Below are positions 37,749 to 46,932 of a stretch of 64,000 bases of DNA, piece after piece. This DNA comes from Phocaeicola vulgatus (lineage in GTDB: Bacteria; Bacteroidota; Bacteroidia; Bacteroidales; Tannerellaceae), in the NCBI GenBank assembly GCA_022009975.1, contig CP091733.1, positions 1,195,001-1,259,000 on the forward strand. Reading direction: 5' to 3'. A program made the position numbers and the translations under genes. Within the stretch, counting starts at the first letter, position 1, and every line of letters starts with the position of its first letter. The notes under the pieces are model-generated. The model ran no database searches and was not told the DNA's origin. It was given only the letters and a program-made list of their open reading frames with translations.

Positions 37749-37895
37749 TTCATTGAAAAGTTTGTCAATAACTTGTGGGCTTAGGTTAATCCCGGACATG
37801 CAAATAAATCGTTCAAGCATATAAGCATTATGTAAGAAAGACATGCAAGAGGATTCATGCTTAACCATTCGTTTTTGACAACTTTTCCATGACCT
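37719..37895 (-). pseudogene. possible transposase C-terminal remnant
   Basis: An open frame on the minus strand of about 58 residues without a clear start, containing HNAYMLERFICMSG and INLSPQVIDKLFNELISF before the stop. The last ten residues resemble those at 14083-14112. Such a pair of shared gene ends fits remnants of one mobile element, but I cannot name the family. The upstream part runs into the 84-bp repeat. Confidence 0.35.
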
Positions 37896-37974
37896 CTTTC
37901 GTGCTTTCGAACCAGCTTTTGCCGGTTCTAATGTTTAACTTTTAAAGTTTCGGTAAAAAATTACCGAAGTATTG
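37891..37974 (+). repeat. 84-bp direct repeat, left copy
   Basis: Matches 40341-40424 at about 76 of 84 bases, in the same orientation, with no gaps. Its 3' end forms the hairpin TTCGGTAA-AAAA-TTACCGAA. It ends six bases before the ATG of the radical SAM gene. The two copies bracket exactly the radical SAM and glycosyltransferase genes. Confidence 0.85.
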
Positions 37975-37979
37975 CGAAA

Positions 37980-39418
37980 ATGAAAGTATCATTTATTACG
38001 CCTCCTTCACTGGATAAATATAAACCGGCCGAGAGAACGGCGGGTTGTACGCGAGTAGTTTATAATATGGTAAATATCTATGAACTGACAGTCGCAGCAC
38101 TTGCGGAACAAGAAGGCTATGAGGTGGCTTATAGAAACTTTGTATTAGAAGAGGCTTCTTCTGAACAGTTTTTCTCTTTTTTAGAAAACGATGATAGTGA
38201 TGTTTATCTTTTATGGACGGTGAATCTTTCAATTCCAACAGACATCCAGGTAGAAAGGTTTATACATGCTAAACGCCCGGAAAGTATCTGTATATTTTTA
38301 GGTCCTGGGGCAACTTATTTTGCCAAAAGCCTGTTAGGACATCCGGCTTCTGTCGTTGTTCGAGGAGAACCTGAAGATACTGTCAGAGAACTGTTACGGT
38401 ATATTTCAGAAGGAAAAGATTGGAGAACGATTGTTGGTATTTCTTTTTGGGATGAAAATCAGGTGGTAGAAAATGCTCCGCGTCCGCTGATAAAGAATCT
38501 GGACGAATTACCTTTTCCTGCCATTCATTTTGTGGAAAAATTTGTATTTTCAAATCCGAAGCTAAAGGTTTCTCCTTACATGGCAATGGTGACTTCGAGA
38601 AATTGTCCATTCCATTGTATTTATTGTGTGCCCAGTTCCTTGACATTTGCCCGTGAAATCGAATACAAAAAGATCACAATGGAAAAAAGCCTCCTATTGG
38701 TTTTCGCTCTCCGGAAAATGTGGTGGCAGAGATTGAAAAATTGGCTTCTTTGGGCTATAAGGCTATTGGCTTTATGGACGATAACTTTATTGTTACCAGA
38801 AAACGTCTGCAAATAATAGGTGAGGTATTGAAGAAACATCATATTGTATGGGGTTGTCAGGCTCGTGTGGATGCTATAACCGAAGAGATTGCTGCTATGT
38901 TGCAGGAATATGGCTGTCAATATGTTGATTTGGGCGTAGAGTCATTTAACAATGAAATATTGAAATATATCAAGAAAGGAATAACCGAAGAGCAGATATA
39001 TATGGCTATCAGCTTGTTGCAGAAATACAAAGTTCCCGTTAAGTTAAACATTCTGATAGGAACCAGTCCATTGGAAACGGTCGAAACCATTAAAGATACC
39101 TTCCGAAAGGTTAAGAAATTGAAGGTGAGTCAGGTTATGTTTAATATTGTATCTCCCTTTCCAGCTACTGAGTTTTATGACATCGCAAAATCAAATGGTT
39201 GGATTGAAGGAGGAGAATATGTACCGACTGATGTACAACGGAATTCAATATTAAATTATCCTAGCCTTTCATCCAGGCAAATGGAACGTCTGTTATTCCA
39301 GAATAATTTGCGCTTCTTTTTATCTCCCGGTTTTATTTGGGAAAACATACGGAAGTTTTCTTCATTTTCTGATTTTTATATAGCGTTAAAAGCTATGAAA
39401 GTCAAACTTTTCGGTTAG
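37980..39418 (+). CDS. B12-binding domain radical SAM protein (frameshifted)
   Basis: About 479 residues. An N-terminal cobalamin-binding-like domain (residues 1-150; WTVNLSIPTDIQVERF and FLGPGATYF) precedes the radical SAM core with SRNCPFHCIYC, giving the CxxxCxxC cluster ligands. The frame shifts at about 38678-38687; one added A gives KKPPIGFRSPENVVAEIEKL, a segment typical of this family. Substrate is unknown. Members are found with glycosyltransferases in polysaccharide or lipid gene sets, as here. Base composition is more A/T rich than in neighbours. Confidence 0.85.
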
Positions 39419-39463
39419 ATGTTAATTTGATGGTAGAGGTGAGTAGTTTTAAATAGTTGCAGC

Positions 39464-40276
39464 ATGAAAAAACTAAGTGTGGTCATTATAACCTGGAATT
39501 CGGAGCGTTATGCTGAAACCTGTTTACGTTCGGTATGGATGTCTTTAGAAAATATAGAACATGAAATAATACTGGTGGATAATGGTTCAACAGATGGAAC
39601 CCGTTCTGTTTTAGAAAAGTATGCGCAGCAGGCTCATGTGTCTTATTTCCCGCAGACTGAAAACTTAGGTGTTGCAAAAGCAAGGAATATCGGGATACAG
39701 GCTTCTAGTGGAGAATATATTTGGCTGTTGGATATCGATACCGAAGTCAATCCTGAAGCTATTAGAGAAATGCTTTCTTTCATGGATGCTCATCCAGACT
39801 GTGGTATATGTGGATGTAAACTGCTGAATACAAATAATCTGGTTCAGGATAGCTGTCGGAAATATCCTTCCTTGCGTTATAAGATGCTGAATGTATTCGA
39901 ATCTATGGCTACGAAGCTGAGATTGTCTGCTTCGTGGAAAGATAAACTGGCAGAGTTGAATGCTTCGCAGTTTTATCATGCGCAAATGCTTGGACAGGAT
40001 TGTTTTGAAGTGGAATATCTAATCGGTGCCTGTCAGTTGATCCGAAAGGATGTGGTACAACAAATCGGGAGATTGGATGAACATATTTTTTATGGTCCGG
40101 AAGATGCTGATTATTGCCAGCGTGCTTTTTTGGTAGGATGGAAAATCTTTTATATTCCTTATGTTTCATTTTGGCATGATTATCAGAAAATAACCAATAA
40201 ACGGCTTTTCTCAAAAATGAGCTGGGTGCATTTGAAAGCTTTACTGTATTACTTCTGGAAGTATCGTAAATTTTAA
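39464..40276 (+). CDS. family 2 glycosyltransferase
   Basis: 270 residues with a GT-A fold. VVIITWNSERYAETCLRSV begins the nucleotide-binding region, ILVDNGSTDGT and LLDIDTEVNPEAI give the DxD-like metal site, and FYGPEDADYCQRAFLVGW is the acceptor-side ED motif of rhamnosyl-type GT2 enzymes. It transfers a sugar to a cell-surface glycan at the cytosolic membrane face. It forms a two-gene unit with the radical SAM gene, and both sit between the 84-bp direct repeats. Confidence 0.88.
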   Translation: MKKLSVVIITWNSERYAETCLRSVWMSLENIEHEIILVDNGSTDGTRSVLEKYAQQAHVSYFPQTENLGVAKARNIGIQASSGEYIWLLDIDTEVNPEAIREMLSFMDAHPDCGICGCKLLNTNNLVQDSCRKYPSLRYKMLNVFESMATKLRLSASWKDKLAELNASQFYHAQMLGQDCFEVEYLIGACQLIRKDVVQQIGRLDEHIFYGPEDADYCQRAFLVGWKIFYIPYVSFWHDYQKITNKRLFSKMSWVHLKALLYYFWKYRKF

Positions 40277-40340
40277 TCATTCAAGTATCATGAACACTTT
40301 TTCAAGAGGTTTGTGTATATTCACGACCGACTTGGAAGCC

Positions 40341-40424
40341 GATCTCTTTAGTGCTTTCGAACCTGTTTTTGCCGGTCCTAATGTTTAACTTTTAAAGTTT
40401 CGGTGAAAATTTACCGAAGTGTTG
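40341..40424 (+). repeat. 84-bp direct repeat, right copy
   Basis: The second copy of the repeat at 37891-37974. Its hairpin is kept (TTCGGTGAA with TTTACCGAA, one G-T pair). On the minus strand the two copies share a frame reading PAK-GSKA-KRS, so the block may derive from coding sequence; the flanks beyond differ. Confidence 0.85.
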
Positions 40425-40445
40425 TAAATAAAAATGTAAGAATTA

Positions 40446-40475
40446 TTTGTTTATTCAATATTTATTGTAATTTTG
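40446..40475 (+). promoter_or_regulatory. his operon promoter
   Basis: TTTG (40446-40449) and TAATTTTG (40468-40475), 18 bases apart, match the Bacteroidetes -33/-7 promoter pattern. The leader peptide begins 25 bases downstream. Confidence 0.75.
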
Positions 40476-40500
40476 CGACTGTAAAAGAAAGATAATTGAC

Positions 40501-40566
40501 ATGAAACAAGGAAATTTGCATCATCATCATCATTATAACAACGGGCATGAGTTCGGTGGAGTTTGA
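40501..40566 (+). CDS. his operon leader peptide
   Basis: A 21-codon ORF, ATG to TGA, containing five consecutive His codons (CAT) at positions 7-11 and a sixth His further on. It lies between a promoter and a terminator-like hairpin in front of hisG. In histidine attenuation, ribosome stalling on the His run when charged tRNA-His is scarce prevents terminator formation. No function other than translation is expected of the peptide. Confidence 0.88.
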   Translation: MKQGNLHHHHHYNNGHEFGGV

Positions 40567-40589
40567 TGGTATGTGTAAATACTATAATA

Positions 40590-40632
40590 GGAAAGAGGCT
40601 TGCCGGATTTTTGGCAAAGCCTCTTTTTTTCA
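40590..40632 (+). terminator. his attenuator terminator
   Basis: AAAGAGGCTTGCC pairs with GGCAAAGCCTCTTT (one bulged A) and is followed by a T-run. It starts 24 bases after the leader stop codon and ends 29 bases before hisG, the placement of a transcription attenuator. Confidence 0.85.
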
Positions 40633-40660
40633 TGTTGAACATTTATAAAATAAAAAGAAT

Positions 40661-41512
40661 ATGTTACGAATCGCTGTACAGTCCAAAGGACGTTTGTATG
40701 ATGAAACAATGATGCTGTTGGAAGAAGCTGGCATCAAATTGAATGGAGGAAAAAGAATTTTGCTGGTCTCAGCGAAGGATTTCCCGGTAGAAGTTTTATT
40801 CTTGAGAGACGATGACATTCCCGAATCGGTGGCAAATGGAGTGGCTGACGTTGGAATCGTAGGAGAGAACGAATATGTTGAGAAAGGTTCTAAGGCACAA
40901 TTGGTTAAACGATTAGGATTCAGTAAATGTCGTCTTTCCTTGGCAATCCCGAAAGATGAGAAATATGAAGGCTCAGAATGGTTCAATGGAAAAACTATTG
41001 CTACTTCATATCCGGTAATCTTAGACGCTTATTTAAAAGAACAAAATGTACAAGCAAATATACATGTCATTACAGGTTCAGTCGAAATAGCACCGGGAAT
41101 CGGATTGGCAGATGCGATATTCGATATTGTCAGTTCAGGAAGTACATTGGTCAGCAATCAGTTGAAAGAAGTGGAAGTGGTCATGAGGAGTGAAGCCTTG
41201 TTGATTAGTGCGCCACAGTTATCGCCCGACAAGCAAGCTATTTTAGAAGAACTGTTGTTTCGTATCGAGGCTATTCAGCTGGCAGACGGAAAGAAATACG
41301 TATTATTGAATGCCCCGAAAGAGAGATTGAATGACATCATCGAAGTGTTGCCAGGTATGAAAAGCCCGACAGTCACTCCTTTGGCAAATGGGGAATGGGT
41401 TTCTGTCCAATCTGTCATTTCGGAAAAGCATTTTTGGGAAATCATAGGTAAATTGAAGTCATTGGGCGCAGAAGGCATTTTGGATTTACCGATAGAAAAG
41501 ATGATTTTATAA
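40661..41512 (+). CDS. hisG: ATP phosphoribosyltransferase (long form)
   Basis: 283 residues, the long form with its own C-terminal regulatory domain. MLRIAVQSKGRLYDETMMLL begins the catalytic part; the PRPP region includes DIVSSGSTLVSN. The C-terminal ACT-like domain ends ILDLPIEKMIL. It catalyses the first step of histidine synthesis and is feedback inhibited by histidine. It is the first gene of hisGDCB, behind the attenuator. Confidence 0.96.
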   Translation: MLRIAVQSKGRLYDETMMLLEEAGIKLNGGKRILLVSAKDFPVEVLFLRDDDIPESVANGVADVGIVGENEYVEKGSKAQLVKRLGFSKCRLSLAIPKDEKYEGSEWFNGKTIATSYPVILDAYLKEQNVQANIHVITGSVEIAPGIGLADAIFDIVSSGSTLVSNQLKEVEVVMRSEALLISAPQLSPDKQAILEELLFRIEAIQLADGKKYVLLNAPKERLNDIIEVLPGMKSPTVTPLANGEWVSVQSVISEKHFWEIIGKLKSLGAEGILDLPIEKMIL

Positions 41513-41544
41513 TAGTTCCTATATAAAAAGAAAGGATTTATATC

Positions 41545-42843
41545 ATGGAAGTGCTTAAATATCCTGACAAAAGCCAATGGAAAGAGCTGTGTAAACGTGC
41601 GACGATGGATGTGACGACCCTTTTTGAGACCGTTCGCAGTGTATTGGATGATGTAAAAACCAACGGTGATGCAGCGATTCGCAGATATGAAAAACAGTTT
41701 GACAAAGCAGACTTGGATGAAATATGCGTTACAGAAGCAGAGATGAAAGAGTCAGAATCGTTGGTTCCTGATGATTTGAAGAGAGCGATACTAACAGCGA
41801 AGAAAAATATAGAGACATTCCATGCTTCTCAACGTTTTGAAGGGAAAAAGATTGAGACTGCGCCTGGTGTCGTTTGTTGGCAAAAGGCTGTGCCTATTGA
41901 TAAAGTAGGATTGTATGTTCCTGGAGGAACGGCTCCGCTTTTCTCTACTGTCCTGATGTTGGCAGTGCCTGCCCGAATAGCAGGATGTGGAGAAGTCGTA
42001 TTGTGTACACCGCCTTCTCCGGACGGGAAAATCCATCCAGCTATTTTGTTTGCTGCGGCAGCTGCTGGAGTGGATTGTATATGCAAAGTAGGAGGAAGCC
42101 AGGCGATTGCAGCAATGGCATACGGAACGGAATCAGTCCCTAAAGTATATAAGATATTTGGTCCAGGCAATCAATATGTAACCGCAGCCAAACAATGGGT
42201 GAGCCTGAAAGAGGTTGCTATCGACATGCCTGCCGGTCCGTCTGAAGTAGAAGTGATAACAGATGCTTCTGCAAATCCCGATTTTATCGCTGCGGATTTC
42301 TTGTCACAAGCAGAACACGGCAGAGATAGTCAAGCCATTATGGTAACAGCTGATTCTTCTATCGTAGAACCAGTTGTCAATGCGATAGGGAAACAATTAG
42401 AAGTACTTCCTCGCAAAGAAATAACAGAGCAAGCTCTTTCCCATAGCCGTATCATTGTGTTAAAAGACAAACAAGAAATTATTGATTTCACGAATCTTTA
42501 TGCTCCTGAACATTTGATTATCCAAACAGCTGATTATGCAGAGATTGCAAGGGAAATACGTAATGCAGGAAGTGTATTTATGGGTGCTTATACACCGGAA
42601 AGCGCAGGAGATTATGCCTCAGGGACAAATCATACTTTGCCGACTAACGGATATGCACATGCTTATAGCGGTGTGAATTTGGATAGCTTTATCAAAAAAA
42701 TGACATTTCAGGAAATCAGTGCGGACGGAATATGCCATTTAGGAGAAACTATTTGTGTTATGGCGGAAAACGAACGCTTGGAGGCACACAGAAATGCAGT
42801 AATTGTCAGACTCGAAACATTAAAACAAGATGAAACAATTTGA
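41545..42843 (+). CDS. hisD: histidinol dehydrogenase
   Basis: 432 residues. GLYVPGGTAPLFSTVLMLAVPA, GPGNQYVTAAK and DMPAGPSEVEVI are family marks. EHGRDSQA and SGTNHTLPT give zinc and active-site residues. The zinc enzyme oxidises histidinol to histidine in two NAD-dependent steps. It follows hisG by 32 bases, and its stop overlaps the start of hisC. Confidence 0.96.
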   Translation: MEVLKYPDKSQWKELCKRATMDVTTLFETVRSVLDDVKTNGDAAIRRYEKQFDKADLDEICVTEAEMKESESLVPDDLKRAILTAKKNIETFHASQRFEGKKIETAPGVVCWQKAVPIDKVGLYVPGGTAPLFSTVLMLAVPARIAGCGEVVLCTPPSPDGKIHPAILFAAAAAGVDCICKVGGSQAIAAMAYGTESVPKVYKIFGPGNQYVTAAKQWVSLKEVAIDMPAGPSEVEVITDASANPDFIAADFLSQAEHGRDSQAIMVTADSSIVEPVVNAIGKQLEVLPRKEITEQALSHSRIIVLKDKQEIIDFTNLYAPEHLIIQTADYAEIAREIRNAGSVFMGAYTPESAGDYASGTNHTLPTNGYAHAYSGVNLDSFIKKMTFQEISADGICHLGETICVMAENERLEAHRNAVIVRLETLKQDETI

Positions 42844-43871
42844 TATAAACGGATGGGTTCGCCCAAATATCCGTGCCTTAGAGCCTTATTCATCAGCCCG
42901 TGATGAATTCAAAGGCGAAGCATCAGTCTATTTGGATGCTAATGAGAATCCTTATAACCAGCCTTATAACCGTTATCCTGATCCGATGCAATGGAGATTG
43001 AAAGAACGGATTGCTGAAATAAAATCGGTTCCTAAAGAATCTATATTGTTAGGGAACGGAAGTGACGAACCGATAGATTTAATCATACGTGCATTCTGTG
43101 AACCCGGGAAAGATTCTATCCTCACAATAGAACCGACTTATGGAATGTATCAAGTGGCAGCCGAAGTAAATAATATCTGTTGTAAAAAGGTAAAACTAAC
43201 CGCCGATTTCCAAATGGACCTTCCGGAATTGCTGGCGGCTATTGATTCAACGGTCAAAGTAATTTATATCTGTTCGCCTAACAATCCGACAGGCGATAGT
43301 TTGAAGCGGGATGATATATTTAAAGTATTAGATAGCTTTGCAGGCATTGTCGTAGTGGACGAAGCCTATATTGATTTTTCATCTTTGCCTTCTTTAAGTA
43401 AAGATTTAGATAGATATGCTAATCTTGTTGTCTTGCAGACACTTTCCAAAGCATGGGGAGCCGCAGGAATCCGATTGGGAATGGCATTCGCATCGCAGGA
43501 AATCACAGCAATGTTGAATAAGATTAAATATCCTTATAACGTGAACCAATTAACGCAAGAGAAAGCCTTGGAGATTCTGGATAATCAAGGAAGAATGAAA
43601 GAGCAGCTGAGTGAAATCTTGAAAGAACGTACCCGGTTGCAAAGAATTAGAAGCATTGCCTTTGATTAAGACGGTTTATCCGACAGACGCTAATTTTATA
43701 TTAGTAAAAGTGGACGATGCGAATGGTGTGTATAAACAGTTGGCAGCGGAAGGCATTATTGTCCGAAACAGGAATAAAGTGACATTATGTGCCAATTGCC
43801 TGCGTATTACTGTCGGAACACCGGAAGAAGACAATATATTGTTGAATGCTTTAAAAAAGATGCAACCATGA
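42830..43871 (+). CDS. hisC: histidinol-phosphate aminotransferase (frameshifted)
   Basis: About 347 residues, PLP-dependent class I/II aminotransferase. LLGNGSDEPIDLIIRAF, SPNNPTGD and the Schiff-base Lys in LSKAWGAAGIRLG are present. The frame breaks at the AAA run 43641-43643; two more A would read RLQKELEALPLIKTVYPTD and continue to the end. The stop overlaps the ATG of hisB (ATGA), typical for this operon. Loss of one internal gene in an otherwise tight operon is unlikely, so an error is suspected. Confidence 0.93.
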
Positions 43872-44992
43872 AGAAGGCCTTGTTTATTGACAGGGATGGA
43901 ACAATCGTTATTGAACCTCCTGTAGATTACCAGCTGGACAACTATGATAAACTTGAGTTTTATCCAAAAGTGATGCGGAACCTCTATTTTATCCGTCAAA
44001 AGCTCGACTTTGAATTTGTAATGGTCACGAACCAAGACGGTTTAGGTACTTCATCTTTCCCGGAAGATACTTTTTGGCCGGTGCACAATCTGATTTTAAA
44101 GACGCTGGAAGGAGAAGAAGTCGTTTTTGACGATATTTTGATTGACCGTTCCTTTCCTGAAGAGAAATCACCTAACCGAAAACCGGGCACAGGAATGTTG
44201 AAGAAATATCTGTCTGGAGAATATGATTTATCGCAGAGTTATGTGATTGGAGACCGATTGTCGGATATGCAATTAGCACACAATTTAGGAGCAAAAGGGA
44301 TTTGGTTGCATAAAAATGATGATTGTGCAAAAGAAATGTTGAAAGCTCTTTCTAATAGACCTGTTTGTATATCAGATGATTGGGATAGCATCGCCGAGTT
44401 CCTATTTGCCGGAGAAAGAAAAGCGGAAGTGAAAAGGACAACCAAGGAAACGGATATTTTCGTATCTTTGAACCTTGATGGAACAGGGCAGACAAGTATT
44501 TCTACGGGTTTGGGCTTTTTTGACCACATGTTGGAGCAAATCGGGAAGCATGCCAATATGGATTTGGCAATTCGGACGAAAGGCGATTTATATGTGGATG
44601 AACACCATACGATAGAAGATACTGCGATTGCGTTGGGCGAAGCTCTTTTGAAAGCATTAGGAGATAAACGTGGGATTGAACGCTATGGATTCATGCTTCC
44701 GATGGATGATTGCCTTTGCCAAGTGTCATTGGATTTTGGCGGACGCTCCTGGTTAGTCTGGGATGTGGAATTCAAGCGTGAGAAAATAGGAGATATGCCA
44801 ACAGAAATGTTTTTGCATTTCTTTAAAAGCTTAAGTGATGCAGCGCACATGAACTTGAATATTAAGGCGGAAGGCGCAAACGAACATCATAAGATTGAAG
44901 GGATATTCAAAGCCTTGGCTCATTCCATCAAGATGGCGGTCAGGCGAGATATTTATCATTATAACTTGCCAACAACCAAGGGAGTTATTTAA
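43868..44992 (+). CDS. hisB: bifunctional histidinol-phosphatase / imidazoleglycerol-phosphate dehydratase
   Basis: About 374 residues from ATG 43868. The N-terminal HAD phosphatase has FIDRDGTIV and GDRLSDMQLA. The C-terminal dehydratase (from about residue 190) has DEHHTIEDTAIALGEAL and GANEHHKIEGIFKALA with paired metal-binding His. It carries out two steps of histidine synthesis. Fused HisB is known in enterobacteria and in Bacteroidetes. The early part in the upstream frame (from 43787) is shadow sequence of hisC. Confidence 0.95.
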   Translation: MKKALFIDRDGTIVIEPPVDYQLDNYDKLEFYPKVMRNLYFIRQKLDFEFVMVTNQDGLGTSSFPEDTFWPVHNLILKTLEGEEVVFDDILIDRSFPEEKSPNRKPGTGMLKKYLSGEYDLSQSYVIGDRLSDMQLAHNLGAKGIWLHKNDDCAKEMLKALSNRPVCISDDWDSIAEFLFAGERKAEVKRTTKETDIFVSLNLDGTGQTSISTGLGFFDHMLEQIGKHANMDLAIRTKGDLYVDEHHTIEDTAIALGEALLKALGDKRGIERYGFMLPMDDCLCQVSLDFGGRSWLVWDVEFKREKIGDMPTEMFLHFFKSLSDAAHMNLNIKAEGANEHHKIEGIFKALAHSIKMAVRRDIYHYNLPTTKGVI

Positions 44993-45015
44993 TTGAACAT
45001 AGAAACAAATATATT

Positions 45016-45399
45016 ATGGTAAGAAACGTATTGATGTGCCTTTTCATAGGCTTTTTGTTGGCTTCTTGCGACTCTTATACGACGGAGATGGAGGGCAAGT
45101 GGCAACTGGAACGTATAGAATCGGATAACGAAATAAGCCAGGTTGATACTGTATGGTATAATTTCCAGACTTCATTGTTCCAGTATCAGATTTTTGATCG
45201 GAAAATTGGTTCATACCGGACTTCACAAGGATTCAATACGTATGAAAAGAACAAATTGGTATTGCAGCTTTTCTCAGAGAAGATTCTTCCATACACAGAC
45301 TGGGACTCTACTGTGAGGGATTTCACAGTAGAAAAAAAGAGCCATAATCGTTTAATCTTGTCAAGTGAGGGGAAAAAATACTATTTTCGGAGGTTCTAA
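45016..45399 (+). CDS. small lipocalin-like lipoprotein
   Basis: 127 residues with a lipoprotein signal (LMCLFIGFLLASCDSY). The rest is beta-rich: EGKWQLERIESDN near the start and KSHNRLILSSEGKKYYFRRF at the end, as in lipocalin-like proteins of Bacteroidetes. Function unknown. It begins 24 bases after hisB and could be read from the his promoter. Confidence 0.7.
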   Translation: MVRNVLMCLFIGFLLASCDSYTTEMEGKWQLERIESDNEISQVDTVWYNFQTSLFQYQIFDRKIGSYRTSQGFNTYEKNKLVLQLFSEKILPYTDWDSTVRDFTVEKKSHNRLILSSEGKKYYFRRF

Positions 45400-45520
45400 T
45401 TTCCCCATATTTCCGAGGAATAAATCAAGCAGACTAATCAGAAGGGAAGAAAACCGCATGATTAAAGAATTTTTTCAGCAATTAATTGGGAAGAAACTGC
45501 TGAAGAACATGAAAAATTCT

Positions 45521-45528
45521 TACTTTTG
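45521..45528 (+). promoter_or_regulatory. -7 promoter element for the nqr operon
   Basis: TACTTTTG fits TAnnTTTG, 33 bases before the nqrA ATG. Confidence 0.6.
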
Positions 45529-45561
45529 CAGAAAATTACATTAAACAATTTTAGTTATATC

Positions 45562-46911
45562 ATGGCAAATGTGATTACGATTAAAAAGGGTTTAGACATT
45601 AATCTGAAAGGCAAAGCTCCTGAATCAATGCTAAAAGCCGGTAAAAGTGCAACTTATGCTATTGTACCGGATTATTATACAGGCATTGTTCCTAAGGTAG
45701 TTGTGCGTCCAGGAGACAAGGTCAAAGCAGGTTCTGCTTTAATGACAGACAAGAACCGCCCTGAAATCAAGTTCGTTTCACCCGTCAGTGGTGAAGTCGT
45801 TGCCGTTAATCGTGGAGAGAAACGCAAGGTGTTAAGCATTGTTGTGAAACCAGATGCGCAGATCGAGTACGAAAACTTCGGCAAAAAGAATGTTTCATCT
45901 CTAAAGGCAGAGGAGGTGAAAGCTGAATTGTTGAACGCCGGAATGTGGCCGTTTATTAAACAACGTCCATATGACATCGTCGCTTCACCAAGTGATTCAC
46001 CCCGTGACATATTTGTTACGGCATTCAATTCTGCACCTTTAGCACCTAACTTTGATTTCTTAGTTAAAGGCAACGAGGCTGATTTGCAAGCTGGTTTGGA
46101 TGCCTTGGCTAAATTGACAAATGGGAAAGTTTATGTGGGAGTTAAAAAAGGCTCTTCCGTGAAAGTCAACCATGTTGAAACAATCGAATTTGAAGGTCCT
46201 CACCCAGCAGGTAATGTCGGAGTGCAGATTAACCACATCAAACCGGTGAACAAAGGAGAGTTGGTTTGGACTGTTAATGCGACAGATGTGATTTTGATGG
46301 GGCGTCTTTTCAATAAAGGCGTAGCTGATTTCACTCGCTTGGTAGCTATCACTGGTTCAGAAACAACAGAACAGGGTTATGTTAGTGCCATTTCAGGTTG
46401 TACCATTGAAAGCCTTGTCGGAGGAAAGACTGCTAAAGACGGCAAACACATCCGTATCATCAGTGGCAACGTATTGACAGGAACAAAAGTGTCAATGGAA
46501 AGCTATTTAGGTGCATACGACTGCCAAATTACAGTAATTCCTGAAGGCGATGAAGTGAACGAATTCTTAGGTTGGGCAGCAGTTGGTTTCAACAAATACA
46601 GTACAAGCCATTCTTATTTGACATGGTTAATTGGACGAGGCAAAGAGTATGTAATGGATGCCCGAATCAAAGGAGGCAAACGTGCTATGATTATGTCTAA
46701 TGAATATGACAAAGTATTCCCGATGGACATAATGCCAGAATATCTGTTGAAAGCAATTATTTCGTTCGATATCGATAAGATGGAGAATTTGGGAATCTAT
46801 GAAGTAGCTCCAGAGGACTTCGCTCTTTGCGAATTTGTTGACACTTCTAAAATCGAATTACAGCAGATTGTTCGTAACGGTTTGAATTTGTTGTATAAGG
46901 AAATGAATTAA
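45562..46911 (+). CDS. nqrA: Na+-translocating NADH:quinone reductase subunit A
   Basis: 449 residues from ATG 45562 (MANVITIKKGLDINLKGKA). KQRPYDIVASPSDSPRDIFV and the following PHPAGNVGVQINH region match NqrA, a peripheral cytoplasmic subunit of the six-subunit complex that couples NADH oxidation to Na+ export. It is the first gene of nqrABCDEF, which in Bacteroidales supports fumarate respiration. Confidence 0.96.
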   Translation: MANVITIKKGLDINLKGKAPESMLKAGKSATYAIVPDYYTGIVPKVVVRPGDKVKAGSALMTDKNRPEIKFVSPVSGEVVAVNRGEKRKVLSIVVKPDAQIEYENFGKKNVSSLKAEEVKAELLNAGMWPFIKQRPYDIVASPSDSPRDIFVTAFNSAPLAPNFDFLVKGNEADLQAGLDALAKLTNGKVYVGVKKGSSVKVNHVETIEFEGPHPAGNVGVQINHIKPVNKGELVWTVNATDVILMGRLFNKGVADFTRLVAITGSETTEQGYVSAISGCTIESLVGGKTAKDGKHIRIISGNVLTGTKVSMESYLGAYDCQITVIPEGDEVNEFLGWAAVGFNKYSTSHSYLTWLIGRGKEYVMDARIKGGKRAMIMSNEYDKVFPMDIMPEYLLKAIISFDIDKMENLGIYEVAPEDFALCEFVDTSKIELQQIVRNGLNLLYKEMN

Positions 46912-46932
46912 TAACATTAAAATCATAAAACA

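Noticed and set aside
40519..40533. Five CAT codons as a cloning His-tag artefact
   Set aside because: The run is in a natural leader between a promoter and the hisG terminator, and no vector-like sequence surrounds it.
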